Source of the DNA: Gemmatimonadaceae bacterium
Lineage (GTDB): Bacteria > Gemmatimonadota > Gemmatimonadetes > Gemmatimonadales > Gemmatimonadaceae
Length of the DNA: 64,000 nt
Assembly: GCA_040882285.1 (NCBI GenBank)
Contig: JBBEBQ010000005.1
Location: 241,681 to 305,680 of the forward strand
Direction of reading: 5' to 3'
Shown here: positions 23,044 to 31,326 of the stretch, in pieces
Numbering within the stretch: position 1 is the first letter of the stretch
How the letters are laid out: the number at the start of each line of letters is the position of its first letter
The notes under the pieces: generated by a model
Seen by the model: the letters and a program-made list of their open reading frames with translations, nothing else
What the model was told of the DNA's origin: nothing
Databases searched by the model: none
Program-made: the position numbers and the translations under genes

Positions 23044-23071
23044 TGCGTGCTGCGTGCTGCGACCTGCGCCC
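23044..23071. repeat. Heptamer array, GCTGCGT type, 4 units
   Basis: TGCGTGC, TGCGTGC, TGCGACC, TGCGCCC in register, directly after the TGACTAG array. Confidence 0.75.
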
Positions 23072-23100
23072 CAACAGCCGAGGTTTTCCGCCTTGCTCGC

Positions 23101-23135
23101 AGCTGGCAGCTTCAAGCTGGCAGCGCGCAGCGCAG
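23101..23135. repeat. Heptamer array, AGCTGGC type, 5 degenerate units
   Basis: AGCTGGC, AGCTTCA, AGCTGGC, AGCGCGC, AGCGCAG in 7-bp register, just downstream of infA on its 3' side. Confidence 0.65.
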
Positions 23136-23143
23136 TGACCCCG

Positions 23144-23365
23144 TTAGGTCTTATGGCGGAAGGTAATTCGGCCGCGAGTGAGATCGTACGGCGACACTTC
23201 GACAGTTACGCGATCGCCCTGAAGCACCCGAATGCGGAACCGCCGCATGTTGCCGGCCAGGGTGGACAGCACCTCGTGCCCGCTGTTCACGGATACGCGA
23301 AACGTCGCGTTGGGGAGGACATCGACGACCGTGCCCTCGAGCTGGATGGAATCTTGTTTTGCCAC
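23144..23365 (-). CDS. infA: Translation initiation factor IF-1
   Basis: 73 residues, full family length, with [36 protein letters not shown] and [15 protein letters not shown], the OB-fold signature. The start is GTG (codon at 23363-23365). No Shine-Dalgarno is seen; a -10-like ATTATA at 23372-23377 ends 6 bases before the start, suggesting a leaderless message. It stands alone, not in a ribosomal-protein operon within view. Confidence 0.95.
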   Translation of the reverse strand: MAKQDSIQLEGTVVDVLPNATFRVSVNSGHEVLSTLAGNMRRFRIRVLQGDRVTVEVSPYDLTRGRITFRHKT

Positions 23366-23402
23366 AGAGTGTATAATGCCCTAACGCATGAGCTTGCGTC
23401 AA
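23366..23402 (-). promoter_or_regulatory. Candidate promoter of infA, close to the start codon
   Basis: On the leftward strand TTGACG (23402-23397) is followed after 19 bases by ATTATA (23377-23372), or after 18 by CATTAT. Transcription would begin about at the GTG start codon, leaving no leader. Spacing is longer than the usual 17. Confidence 0.45.
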
Positions 23403-23417
23403 CAACGCGGCCGTAGT

Positions 23418-23452
23418 TACTAGTCACTAGTCACTAATCACTAGTCACCTAT
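23418..23452. repeat. Heptamer array, TCACTAG type, 5 units
   Basis: TTACTAG, TCACTAG, TCACTAA, TCACTAG, TCACCTA between the infA promoter and phhA. Confidence 0.85.
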
Positions 23453-23483
23453 ATTTCCCCGAGCCATCAGTTGAGGATGTAGA

Positions 23484-24413
23484 ATGGCTATCCCAGTGAC
23501 GGAAGTCAGTCGAGCGGGTCTCACGACCACCAAGGCGCCCTTCATCGAAGAGGCGGTGAGTCGCGGCGAGCTGTACATCCACCAGCCGTACGAGCTGTAC
23601 AGCGAGCCCAACCACGAGGCGTGGCGCAAGCTGTACGCCCGGATGCACGACCGCTGGCTGAAGTACGCCAATCACCGGTTTCTGCAGGGGCTCGAGACGC
23701 TGTGCCTGACGCCCGACCGGATCCCGCGCCTCGAGGACGTCAACAAGTTCATGGCGCCGCGCACCGGCTTTCAGGCGAAAGCGGTGAGCGGCTACGTGCC
23801 GCCGTTCCTGTTCTTCGACTGTCTCCGCCGGCGCGAGTTCCCCACCACGATCACCATCCGGGACGGCACAACGCTCGATTACCTGCCCGAGCCGGACATC
23901 TTCCACGACATCGCCGGCCACGTGCCGATGCACACGGACCAGGCGTTCGCCGACACGCTGGTGCGGTTCGGCGAGGCGGCGCACACCGCCGTGCGGCTGG
24001 TGCAGGACGTCCGCGACAAGGACGAGCAGGCGCGCCGCGCCACCAGCATCATCAAGGCGATGGCCCGGTTCTTCTGGTTCACGATCGAGTTCGGGCTGAT
24101 GAAGTCCGAGGACGGCAAGGGGCTCAAGGCGTACGGCAGCGGCTTGCTCTCGTCCTACGGGGAGCTGGCGCACAGCGTCGACTCACCGACCGTGCAGCGG
24201 TACCCGATCCAGCTCGAGTGGGTGGTGAACCAGTACTTCGAGATCGACCACTATCAGCCGCTGCTCTTCATCGTCGACGACTTCGAGCACCTGTTCGATC
24301 TGGTCGGGACGCTCGAGACCTGGATGAAGGAAGGCAAGCTCGACAACGTCTCGCCCGGTGAGCCGGCGCTGAGCGATGCCGACATTCGCAGCTTCATCGA
24401 GGCCACGGTCTAG
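23484..24413 (+). CDS. phhA: Phenylalanine-4-hydroxylase
   Basis: 309 residues. The biopterin-dependent aromatic amino acid hydroxylase fold is clear: iron ligands His141 and His146 (HDIAGHVP) and Glu202 (FTIEFGL), with GLLSSYGEL and YFEIDHYQP downstream. It converts phenylalanine to tyrosine with tetrahydropterin and oxygen. The length is like other bacterial enzymes with a short N-terminal extension. It ends 3 bases before the convergent msrB. Confidence 0.93.
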   Translation: MAIPVTEVSRAGLTTTKAPFIEEAVSRGELYIHQPYELYSEPNHEAWRKLYARMHDRWLKYANHRFLQGLETLCLTPDRIPRLEDVNKFMAPRTGFQAKAVSGYVPPFLFFDCLRRREFPTTITIRDGTTLDYLPEPDIFHDIAGHVPMHTDQAFADTLVRFGEAAHTAVRLVQDVRDKDEQARRATSIIKAMARFFWFTIEFGLMKSEDGKGLKAYGSGLLSSYGELAHSVDSPTVQRYPIQLEWVVNQYFEIDHYQPLLFIVDDFEHLFDLVGTLETWMKEGKLDNVSPGEPALSDADIRSFIEATV

Positions 24414-24416
24414 CGG

Positions 24417-24812
24417 CTACTCCGGCTCGAGCTTCAGCACCGCCGAGTTGATGCAGTAGCGGATGCCTTCGGGCCCCGGCCCGTCGGGGAAGACGTGGCC
24501 CAGGTGCGCGTCGCACGCGGCGCACGTCACCTCGATGCGCCGCATTCCGTGGCTCGTGTCTTCCGCGGTCTTCACGTTCTCGTTCGCGACCGGCTGCGTG
24601 AAGCTCGGCCAGCCGCTGCCGGAATCGAACTTCGCGTCCGAGCGGAACAGCTCCGTGCCGCACGCCACGCAGCGGTACACGCCCGGCTGCTTCGTGTCGT
24701 GGTACGCGCCGGTGAACGCGCGCTCCGTCCCCTTTTCGCGCGCGATCCGGTATTGCTCGGGCGTGAGCTGCTGCCGCCATTCGTCGTCGGTCTTCCGTCT
24801 GGATTCAGGCAT
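24417..24812 (-). CDS. msrB: Peptide-methionine (R)-S-oxide reductase
   Basis: 131 residues from the ATG at 24812 ([12 protein letters not shown]), with a GGAGG upstream; the longer frame is not needed. Zinc pairs CVAC and CAAC, the GSGWPSF block and the catalytic Cys in [11 protein letters not shown] are all in place. It reduces Met-R-sulfoxide in proteins. Cytoplasmic. A LmbE-NagB fusion lies upstream on the same strand. Confidence 0.93.
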   Translation of the reverse strand: MPESRRKTDDEWRQQLTPEQYRIAREKGTERAFTGAYHDTKQPGVYRCVACGTELFRSDAKFDSGSGWPSFTQPVANENVKTAEDTSHGMRRIEVTCAACDAHLGHVFPDGPGPEGIRYCINSAVLKLEPE

Positions 24813-24902
24813 TCGCCTCGCTCCTCCACCTGACGTTCCGCTCGCATGGTGCGAGGGATCGACTTTTACGCTGCGACTGCCGAAGGACGGTCCGGCCACC
24901 GG

Positions 24903-26807
24903 TCAGCCCGCCGGCTGAAGGCTCCCCACCCTGAGGGTGCTCGTCGGCACCGGCTCGACCTCGAGCGGCGCTCCGTTCCTCCGCACTACGTAGGCCTCCA
25001 TCGCGAAATACTCCGGCAGCCCGAGCTGATCCACGAGGTGCGCGGTGTTGCGGTTGCGGCCTTCCACGCGCTGCCAGAACTCGCGCTCGTCCGGTCCGGG
25101 GAACGGCGCGCGGTCCTTCTGCGACTGGTGCTGGAAGATCGCCGTGATCTTGGCGCGCAGCTCGTCCTCGGACAGCGGCACCAGCACGTCGGCGTCGCTG
25201 ACGCTCCACTCCTGCCACGCGCCGCGGTAGTACCACATCTCCGGCGTCTCGCCGTCGTAGGACTCCAGCGCGAGCTCGACCGCCTCGAGGCACATCCGGT
25301 GCGTCCCGTGCGGGTCGGAGAGATCGCCCGCCACGAACATCAGCTCGGGGCGGTGCTCCTCCAGGAGAGCCAGCACGATGCGCACGTCCTCGTCGCCGAT
25401 CGGATCCTTGCGCACCTTCCCGGTCTGATAAAACGGCATGTTGAGGAAGCGCGCCTGCTCGCGGCCCATGCCGAACGTGCGGATGCCCGCCACCGCCTCC
25501 GCTTCGCGGATGGTCCGCTTGAGGATGAGGACCTCCTCGCTGTCGACTTCACCCGGAGACTTGCCGTCGAGGAACTTCTCGATCGCCGCGAGCCGCGTGG
25601 GCGACGCGGGATCGGTGACGCCCAGCTCCAGCCCCGCGCGGCGGATGAAGTCCACGTAGCGGCGAACCTCGTGATCGAACACCGCGATGTTCCCCGAAGT
25701 CATATAGGCGACCAGAATGTTGTTCCCGTTCTGGTGGAGCTTGTGCAGGATGCCGCCCATCGAGATGACGTCGTCGTCCGGGTGCGGCGAGAACACGATG
25801 ATGCGCTTCCCCGTCGGGAGTTTGCTGCGGCCGCGGATCTTCGCGACCAGCGCGTTGAACACCTCGCCGTTGAGCGGGCCCGCCGAGCCGTGGCGCGCGA
25901 GTAGCGCACTGAGATGGTGCTCGCGGTAATCGAGCGAGTCGAGCTTGAGGACGGACTTGCCCGTCACCTCGCTGAGCCAGATGACCGCCTCGATTTCGCG
26001 CGCGCGCGTCCACAGCACCTCGCCCACGACCCACGGCGTCTTCACCCGCGTCAGCTCGGCCGCGGCGGCGGGGTCGAGGTAGAACACGGCGTTCGAGTGC
26101 TCCTGCAGATAGGTCGCGGCCACGTCGGGATCGGGCTCGCCCTCGACGGCGCGCCGCACGATCTCCGACTTGTGCTCGCCGGTGGCGACGAGCGCGATCT
26201 CGCGCGCCTCCATGATGCTGGCGACGCCCATCGTGATCGCTTCGGTCGGGACGTTGTCCTCGCCGAAGAAATCGGCGGCCGCGTCGCGGCGCGTGACGGT
26301 GTCGAGCGCGATGCGCCGCGTGCGCGACTCGATCCCCGAGCCCGGCTCGTTGAAGCCGATGTGTCCCGTCTTGCCGATGCCGAGCAGCTGGAGATCGATG
26401 CCGCCCGCCTGGCGGATGGCCTCCTCGTACGCGACGCACTCATCGTCCACCTGCTCGCGCGATACGTCGCCCCGCGGGATGTGCACGTTCTCCGGCCGGA
26501 TGTTGATGTGCGAGAAGAGATTCTCCCACATGTACCGGTGATAGCTGTGGATGCTGTCCGGCTTCATCGGGTAGTACTCGTCCAGATTGAACGTTACCAC
26601 GTCGGAGAAGTCGAGCCCCTCCTCGCGGTGCATGCGGATCAACTCGCGGTAGATCCCGATCGGCGTGCTGCCGGTGGCGAGCCCGAGCACGGCGTGGGAG
26701 CCCTCCGCGCGGCGCTGCTGGATGATTTCGCCGATGCGCCGCGCGAGCCTTTCGGCGATGGCGTCGTATTCGACGATGACGAGTGGGACACGTTCTCTGT
26801 TAGACAT
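24903..26807 (-). CDS. NagB-like deaminase fused to an LmbE/PIG-L deacetylase
   Basis: 634 residues. Residues about 10-270 are glucosamine-6-phosphate deaminase-like: ATGSTP at 45-50, NLDEYY with Asp76, GHIGFNEPGS at 148-157 with His149 and Glu154. Residues about 332-520 are an LmbE/PIG-L deacetylase, with the zinc motif PHPDDD at 341-346 and a later DPHGTHR. The loop GKTGHI differs from the GNDGHI of E. coli NagB, so the Asp usually paired with the His is Thr147. The fusion suggests linked N-deacetylation and deamination of an amino-sugar phosphate; the substrate is not known. Confidence 0.88.
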   Translation of the reverse strand: MSNRERVPLVIVEYDAIAERLARRIGEIIQQRRAEGSHAVLGLATGSTPIGIYRELIRMHREEGLDFSDVVTFNLDEYYPMKPDSIHSYHRYMWENLFSHINIRPENVHIPRGDVSREQVDDECVAYEEAIRQAGGIDLQLLGIGKTGHIGFNEPGSGIESRTRRIALDTVTRRDAAADFFGEDNVPTEAITMGVASIMEAREIALVATGEHKSEIVRRAVEGEPDPDVAATYLQEHSNAVFYLDPAAAAELTRVKTPWVVGEVLWTRAREIEAVIWLSEVTGKSVLKLDSLDYREHHLSALLARHGSAGPLNGEVFNALVAKIRGRSKLPTGKRIIVFSPHPDDDVISMGGILHKLHQNGNNILVAYMTSGNIAVFDHEVRRYVDFIRRAGLELGVTDPASPTRLAAIEKFLDGKSPGEVDSEEVLILKRTIREAEAVAGIRTFGMGREQARFLNMPFYQTGKVRKDPIGDEDVRIVLALLEEHRPELMFVAGDLSDPHGTHRMCLEAVELALESYDGETPEMWYYRGAWQEWSVSDADVLVPLSEDELRAKITAIFQHQSQKDRAPFPGPDEREFWQRVEGRNRNTAHLVDQLGLPEYFAMEAYVVRRNGAPLEVEPVPTSTLRVGSLQPAG

Positions 26808-26827
26808 ACTGGTGACTATTTAGCCTG

Positions 26828-26861
26828 TGACTAGTGACTAGTGACTAGTGACTAGTAACAA
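26828..26861. repeat. Heptamer array, TGACTAG type, 4-5 units
   Basis: Four TGACTAG units and TAACAAA, between the NagB-LmbE gene and the four-helix-bundle gene. It ends CTAGTAAC, matching in inverted form the sequence after that gene. Confidence 0.85.
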
Positions 26862-26960
26862 ACTACTAATGCGGGAAAATGATTGCGCGTTAGCGGAAAC
26901 GCGGTGGGACCCCGGACGAATTGCCGCATCTTGCCCTTCCTCTCTCGCCGGAGTGCTACC

Positions 26961-27350
26961 GTGCAGGACTTCAAAAAGCTGAAAGTTTGGATGAAAGCGC
27001 ACTCTTTCGTACTGGATGTTTATTCCACGACCAAATCATTCCCTACCGACGAGCGTTATGGACTGACCGCACAACTTCGCAAATCCGTCGTGTCGGTTCC
27101 TACCAACCTAGCCGAAGGTTGCGGCCGGGACTCCACGGGAGCGTTCGCCTCCTTCGTCCAGATCGCGACGGGCTCGGCGTGCGAGGCGGAGTATCAACTG
27201 CTTCTAGCCCGAGACCTCGGCTATCTCAAGAACGACGAACACGCGCGGCTGTCCCAGCAAGTCTCCCATCTGGAACGAATGCTGACCTCACTTGATCGAA
27301 CTCTGGTGATGAAGACGGCGGTAAGGGGGGAGAGGTTAGGTAGTTACTAG
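26961..27350 (+). CDS. Four-helix-bundle protein (S23/IVP family)
   Basis: 129 residues from the GTG at 26961 (VQDFKKLKVWMKAHSF, the family start). Conserved elements: LKVWMKAH, FPTDERYGLTAQLRKSVVSVPTNLAEGCGR and the third/fourth helix around ARDLGYL. This family includes proteins encoded in 23S rRNA intervening sequences and accessory proteins of retroelements; the biochemical role is unknown. It is bounded by heptamer arrays on both sides, and its stop TAG is inside one. A second member lies at 53300. Confidence 0.85.
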   Translation: MQDFKKLKVWMKAHSFVLDVYSTTKSFPTDERYGLTAQLRKSVVSVPTNLAEGCGRDSTGAFASFVQIATGSACEAEYQLLLARDLGYLKNDEHARLSQQVSHLERMLTSLDRTLVMKTAVRGERLGSY

Positions 27351-27356
27351 CTGCCC
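27339..27356. repeat. Short heptamer remnant at the four-helix-bundle stop
   Basis: TAGTTACTAGCTG contains the stop codon of the four-helix-bundle gene and is the inverted form of the CTAGTAAC end of the array at 26828-26861. Confidence 0.6.
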
Positions 27357-28600
27357 CCACCGGGCTCCGGCATCACGCGCGTGACCTCCCACTCCACCAG
27401 CGGCGCATCCATCACCGCCCACTGCGCCGCATCCGCCACGTCCCGCCGCAGCCGAAAAACCCGAGTGCTCTGCCGCGTCGGGTTCACGCGGTTGGTGAGC
27501 AGCACCACGTACATGTCCTTCACCGGGTCGATCCAGATCGACGTTCCGGTGAAGCCGGTGTGCCCGAAACCGCGCGGCGAGAAATAGCGGCCGGCGCTCG
27601 ACCTGCCCGACGGCGTGTCCCACCCCAGCGCGCGGCTGGTGTCGGCCTCCTGCCTCGAGGTCCAGCGCGCGATCGTCGTGGGACGGAGGATGCGCACGGT
27701 CCCGTAATGCCCGCCGTTCAGCATCATCTGCGCGAAGATCGCGAGATCGCGCGCCGAGGAGAAGAAGCCGGCGTGTCCCGCGACTCCGCCGAACGCGCGC
27801 GCGTTCTCGTCGTGCACGACTCCGTGAATGAGCCGGCCAGTGGACGCCAGCAGCTCGGTCGGCGCTATGCGCACGAGAAGCGACGAGTCCGGATTGAAGA
27901 AGCTGTCGGTCATTCCGAGCGGCTCGGTTATCCGCCAGCGCGCGAACACGTCGAGCGGCTCGCCGGTGATGCGCTCGATCACGAGCTGCAGGAGGATCAT
28001 GTCCCAGTCGCTGTACACGCTGCGCTCTCCCGGGGGATACCGCAGCGGCCGCGCGTTGATCGCTTCCAGGTATGCCTCGCGGCCGCGCAGCGTGGTGAAC
28101 AGCTGCGCGTACGCCTCCAGCCCGCCGCGGTGCGTGAGCAGCATCTCGATGGTTATCGCGGCCTTGCTCGAGTCGTTGAACTCCTGTAGGTACGACGCGA
28201 CCGTGCGGTCGAGATCGAGACGGCCTTCCTCCTCGAGAATCATCGCCGCAGTCGTGGTCACGACGACCTTCGTGAGCGAGGCAAGGTCGTAGATCGTGCG
28301 GTCGTCCACCGCGGGCGCGCCCGCCGCCCAGTCGGTGCGCCCGTAGCCGCGCGCGAGCACGTGCTGGCCGTACCGTCCGATGGCGATCGACCCGCCGGGG
28401 GCCGCCCGCTCGGTTATGCCCACCGCCATGATGGAATCGAGCATCGCGGGCAGGCGGTCGTCGATGCCGGCGGCCATGGCGCGCCGGACGTGAACGGCTG
28501 GCGTCGGCGGCTCGGGCGGCCGCGCCGGCGCGCACGCGGACATCAACGCCGCGCCGCCCGCGAAGAGCAGGCGGGCGCGGAGTGACGTGGTGCGGCTCAC
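27347..28600 (-). CDS. Serine hydrolase, beta-lactamase class C-like lipoprotein
   Basis: 417 residues from the GTG at 28600, two bases after htpX; an ATG at 28630 would overlap htpX. Lipobox-like GGAALMSAC gives export. Catalytic Ser-x-x-Lys in LASLTK, a Tyr in the YSDWD element, and HTGFTG in place of the KTG box mark the class C/EstB-type fold. Possible roles are a DD-peptidase-like enzyme, an esterase or a peptidase. It overlaps the four-helix-bundle gene end by 4 bases (convergent). Confidence 0.83.
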   Translation of the reverse strand: MSRTTSLRARLLFAGGAALMSACAPARPPEPPTPAVHVRRAMAAGIDDRLPAMLDSIMAVGITERAAPGGSIAIGRYGQHVLARGYGRTDWAAGAPAVDDRTIYDLASLTKVVVTTTAAMILEEEGRLDLDRTVASYLQEFNDSSKAAITIEMLLTHRGGLEAYAQLFTTLRGREAYLEAINARPLRYPPGERSVYSDWDMILLQLVIERITGEPLDVFARWRITEPLGMTDSFFNPDSSLLVRIAPTELLASTGRLIHGVVHDENARAFGGVAGHAGFFSSARDLAIFAQMMLNGGHYGTVRILRPTTIARWTSRQEADTSRALGWDTPSGRSSAGRYFSPRGFGHTGFTGTSIWIDPVKDMYVVLLTNRVNPTRQSTRVFRLRRDVADAAQWAVMDAPLVEWEVTRVMPEPGGGS

Positions 28601-28601
28601 G

Positions 28602-29459
28602 TTACGCGGCGACTTGCGTCCCCGCCGCAATGGCCTCGAGCTGCTGGACGCGCTCCGCCGTCGGCGGATGCGTGGAGAACCACTTCAACATCGCGCCGCC
28701 GTGCGCGGCCGACAGCGGATTCACGATCGCCAGCGGCGCCGCCGCGGGCGACACGTTCATCGGAATCCGGTGCGCTCCCGCTTCCAGCTTGCGGAGCGCT
28801 CTCGCGAGATCCAGCGGCCGGCCGCAGATCTCCGCGCCGGCGGCGTCCGCCTTGAACTCGCGCTGCCGGCTGATCGCGGCCTGGATGATCATCGCCGCCA
28901 GCGGGCCGAGAATCATCAGCGCGATCGCGATCGCCGGATGCACGTTGCGGTCGCGGCTCCCGCCGCCCCACAGCGCCAGCCGCGGCAGAAACGAGATCGC
29001 GCCCGCCATGGTCGCGGTCACGGTCTGCAGCAGCATGTCGCGGTTGCGGATGTGTCCCAGCTCGTGGGCTATCACGCCCTCGAGCTCTTCCTTGCTGATC
29101 AGACGCACGATCCCTTCGGTGACGCACACCACGGCGTGATGCGGGTCGCGCCCGGTGGCGAAAGCGTTGGGCTGCTCGTGCGGCGCGATCGCGACGACCG
29201 GCATTGGCAGGTTCGCGCGCTGCCGCAGGCGGTCCACCATCTCGTACAGCTCGGGCGCTTCCGCGGCCGTGACGATGCGCGCGCGGTACATCTTCAGCAC
29301 GATCTTGTGCGACCAGAAGTACATCGCGACGTTCATCACTCCGGCGAACAGCAGCGCGGTCGTCAGCCCGCCGTCGCCGCCCAGATACAATCCGATGGCG
29401 CCGAGCAGCGCCGTCATGCCGGCCATCAGCGCGAAAACCTTCATGTTGTTGTACATCAA
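28602..29459 (-). CDS. htpX: HtpX-type membrane zinc metalloprotease
   Basis: 285 residues. Two N-terminal spans (about 8-27 and 32-50), the zinc site HELGH at 132-136 with a third ligand Glu in EFKADAAG, and two further spans around 150-190. HtpX degrades damaged membrane proteins with the active site facing the cytoplasm. The start reads MMYNNMKVFALMAG, and the second Met is equally possible. The serine hydrolase gene follows two bases after its stop. Confidence 0.92.
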   Translation of the reverse strand: MMYNNMKVFALMAGMTALLGAIGLYLGGDGGLTTALLFAGVMNVAMYFWSHKIVLKMYRARIVTAAEAPELYEMVDRLRQRANLPMPVVAIAPHEQPNAFATGRDPHHAVVCVTEGIVRLISKEELEGVIAHELGHIRNRDMLLQTVTATMAGAISFLPRLALWGGGSRDRNVHPAIAIALMILGPLAAMIIQAAISRQREFKADAAGAEICGRPLDLARALRKLEAGAHRIPMNVSPAAAPLAIVNPLSAAHGGAMLKWFSTHPPTAERVQQLEAIAAGTQVAA

Positions 29460-29478
29460 GAATCTCCGATTGACTCTG

Positions 29479-30222
29479 CTACCGTAAAGATGGCTGATCC
29501 GGCGCGGCCGGGGTCGCCGGTGTCGTATTTGTCGTGGGTCGTGGCGGCGGCTGGGTAGGCTGGGGCGTTGGTGTCGGCGCCGGCGTCGGAGTCGGTACCC
29601 GAGTAGGAACAGGCACCCGCGGCGGGACAGTGTCCACGATTACTTCCACGGATTCCGGCGCCGCGGCCATTGCAGCGCGCGCGGCCGCTATGCTATCGGC
29701 GATCTCCTGGAACTCCCGCGCCTCTTCGGCCGATTCGATCTCCGCCCGGTTCTGCCGCGCGAACTCCACGTTGCGGGCCGGCACGCCGCGGAAGGTCTCT
29801 CCGGTGATCGGGTCGATACCTCTCGTGGCCTGGAACAGCGCGACCGTCGCCACCACGTAGTGGCGCGGGCTCATCCCCGCCTGCTCGATGGCGCGCCTCG
29901 CGCGGGCGTTCTCCTCGACGCGGGCGACCGACCGCTCGATCGCTTCCCGCGTCGGCCGCGCTCCGATGATCGAAGCCTTGAGCGAGCGCGACCGGCTCCG
30001 CCCTAGCTCGCGATCGAGCGCCAGCTGCGCGCGCTTCCATTTCTTGAAGACCTCGGAGGTGATCTCGTAATTGAGCGAGAGGAGTCCCTGGGCCCCTCCC
30101 TCCTCGCTGTCCGCCGTCAAAAGCGCCTCTTCGGCGCGGTGCTCGTCCGAATCCGCGCAAGCGAGCGCGGCGGCGAGCCACGCGAGCGCGGCGAAGTTGC
30201 GAAGAAGCTTGCTGTGATTCAT
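29479..30222 (-). CDS. Lipoprotein with proline/threonine-rich tail, unknown
   Basis: 247 residues. Lipobox AALAC near residue 22. A helical middle (about 60-185: KKWKRAQLALDRELGR ... FQEIADSIAAARAAM) is followed by a long Pro/Thr repeat tail (PTRVPTPTPAPTPTPQPT), probably a flexible wall-spanning or glycosylated stalk. No family is recognised. It is 20 bases upstream of htpX on the same strand and may be co-transcribed with it. Confidence 0.65.
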   Translation of the reverse strand: MNHSKLLRNFAALAWLAAALACADSDEHRAEEALLTADSEEGGAQGLLSLNYEITSEVFKKWKRAQLALDRELGRSRSRSLKASIIGARPTREAIERSVARVEENARARRAIEQAGMSPRHYVVATVALFQATRGIDPITGETFRGVPARNVEFARQNRAEIESAEEAREFQEIADSIAAARAAMAAAPESVEVIVDTVPPRVPVPTRVPTPTPAPTPTPQPTQPPPRPTTNTTPATPAAPDQPSLR

Positions 30223-30283
30223 TGCGATCCCTGTGAATTATCGCGCGCGCTGTCCCCGCGCAACGGGATCGCAAGAATCGGTG

Positions 30284-30682
30284 CTACGGCTTCTTCGTCG
30301 CCTCGGCGCGAGCTTCCAGCGCGGCCTGCGCGGACGCCATCTGCCGCGACGCTTCGGCGAGCATCCGCTCCAGCGTGTCGGCGTTCTGGATCAGCGTCTG
30401 CTGCGCGACGGCCAGCGCTCCCGCGGCGAGCTTGAGCGCCGTGATTCGGAGCTGCGGATCGTTGGCGGTCTGGCGAACGGTCTGCTCCACGGCTTTGGCG
30501 AGCTCGGTAGCGGCGCGCTCGATCTCGCGCAGCGCCGAGTCGGCGGCCGCGGACAGCTTGACGCAGTCCGCCGGAACGGAGTCGCACGCGACCCGCTCGG
30601 CCGGAGTGGATTGGGCGTCCGCGGAGCGGGCGCCGGCGGCCGACAGGATGACGGCAGTAGAGAGCAGCAGGATCGTTTTCAT
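30284..30682 (-). CDS. Exported coiled-coil protein, unknown (132 aa)
   Basis: Signal peptide MKTILLLSTAVILSAAGARSADA followed by a wholly helical Ala-rich mature part with two cysteines near the start (ACDSVPADC). No family is recognised. It is likely periplasmic. It precedes the Pro-rich lipoprotein on the same strand. Confidence 0.6.
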   Translation of the reverse strand: MKTILLLSTAVILSAAGARSADAQSTPAERVACDSVPADCVKLSAAADSALREIERAATELAKAVEQTVRQTANDPQLRITALKLAAGALAVAQQTLIQNADTLERMLAEASRQMASAQAALEARAEATKKP

Positions 30683-30698
30683 GGCTGGGCCTGTGTGA

Positions 30699-30737
30699 GA
30701 AGAGCCCGGCCCGGGACATCCGGACCGGACTCTTTGT
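30699..30737 (-). terminator. GC-rich hairpin downstream of doxX
   Basis: AGAGCCCGGCCCGG at 30701-30714 pairs with CCGGACCGGACTCT at 30720-30733 (12 of 14 pairs), followed leftward by TTCTC and rightward by TTTGT. It lies between the doxX stop and the next gene; the T run is short, so termination is only probable. Confidence 0.5.
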
Positions 30738-30769
30738 AAGTACCCTCGGCACCGCCAAAGGGTTGCGCT

Positions 30770-31246
30770 TTACGCGGCGCGGCGAACCCTGGCCTGAAGC
30801 TCGGCGCTTGGAGCCGCCGCCGGCTGCCGGCCGGCGATCAGCGCGTCGAGCGAATACTTGCCGGCGCCGGTGACCACGAGCGTCGCGGCTGCCGCGAGCA
30901 GCGCCAGCGGGAACTCGACTCCGTTGGGCGCGAAGAATCCCGCGGGAAGGTGCACGAGCAGGATCGCGCCGATCATGGTGGATCCGATGCCGAGCGCCGC
31001 CAGCCTGGTGAGCAGGCCGAGCGCCAGCGCGATACCGCCGAAGAACTCGATCAGCGCGATCGCGGGACCGACGAGCCCGGGCGCGGGCACTCCCATCTGG
31101 CCGAACGCGCCGGCGATGCCGTCGAAGCCGAAGACGAACAGCTTCTGGCCGCCGTGGGCGATGAAGATCACGCCGAGGACGACGCGGAGGATCGTCAGGC
31201 CGACGTCGACCTGGCGCTGCGAGGGAGAGTGGAAGAGAGAGAACAT
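30770..31246 (-). CDS. DoxX-family membrane protein
   Basis: 158 residues from the ATG at 31246, preceded by AAGGAG; the open frame upstream is not used. Four spans, with the family pattern TILRVVLGVIFIAHGGQKLF, ALIEFFGGIALALGLLTRLAALG, and a last span ending GAGKYSLDALI. DoxX proteins are inner-membrane proteins linked to redox and detoxification. The marR gene lies upstream on the same strand and shares an operator-like word with its upstream region. Confidence 0.85.
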   Translation of the reverse strand: MFSLFHSPSQRQVDVGLTILRVVLGVIFIAHGGQKLFVFGFDGIAGAFGQMGVPAPGLVGPAIALIEFFGGIALALGLLTRLAALGIGSTMIGAILLVHLPAGFFAPNGVEFPLALLAAAATLVVTGAGKYSLDALIAGRQPAAAPSAELQARVRRAA

Positions 31247-31298
31247 CGTTGCTCCTTGAATGAGGGTGAACGGGTTACTACGTGTGATACCGTTTGAT

Positions 31299-31314
31299 GT
31301 GATAACACCTTTAT
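31299..31314. promoter_or_regulatory. MarR operator candidate upstream of doxX
   Basis: GTGATAACACCTTTAT, 53 bases upstream of doxX. The reverse complement of 31803-31817 upstream of marR reads GTCATAACACCTATA, matching at 13 of 15 positions. Confidence 0.6.
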
Positions 31315-31326
31315 GTCCAAAAGAAA

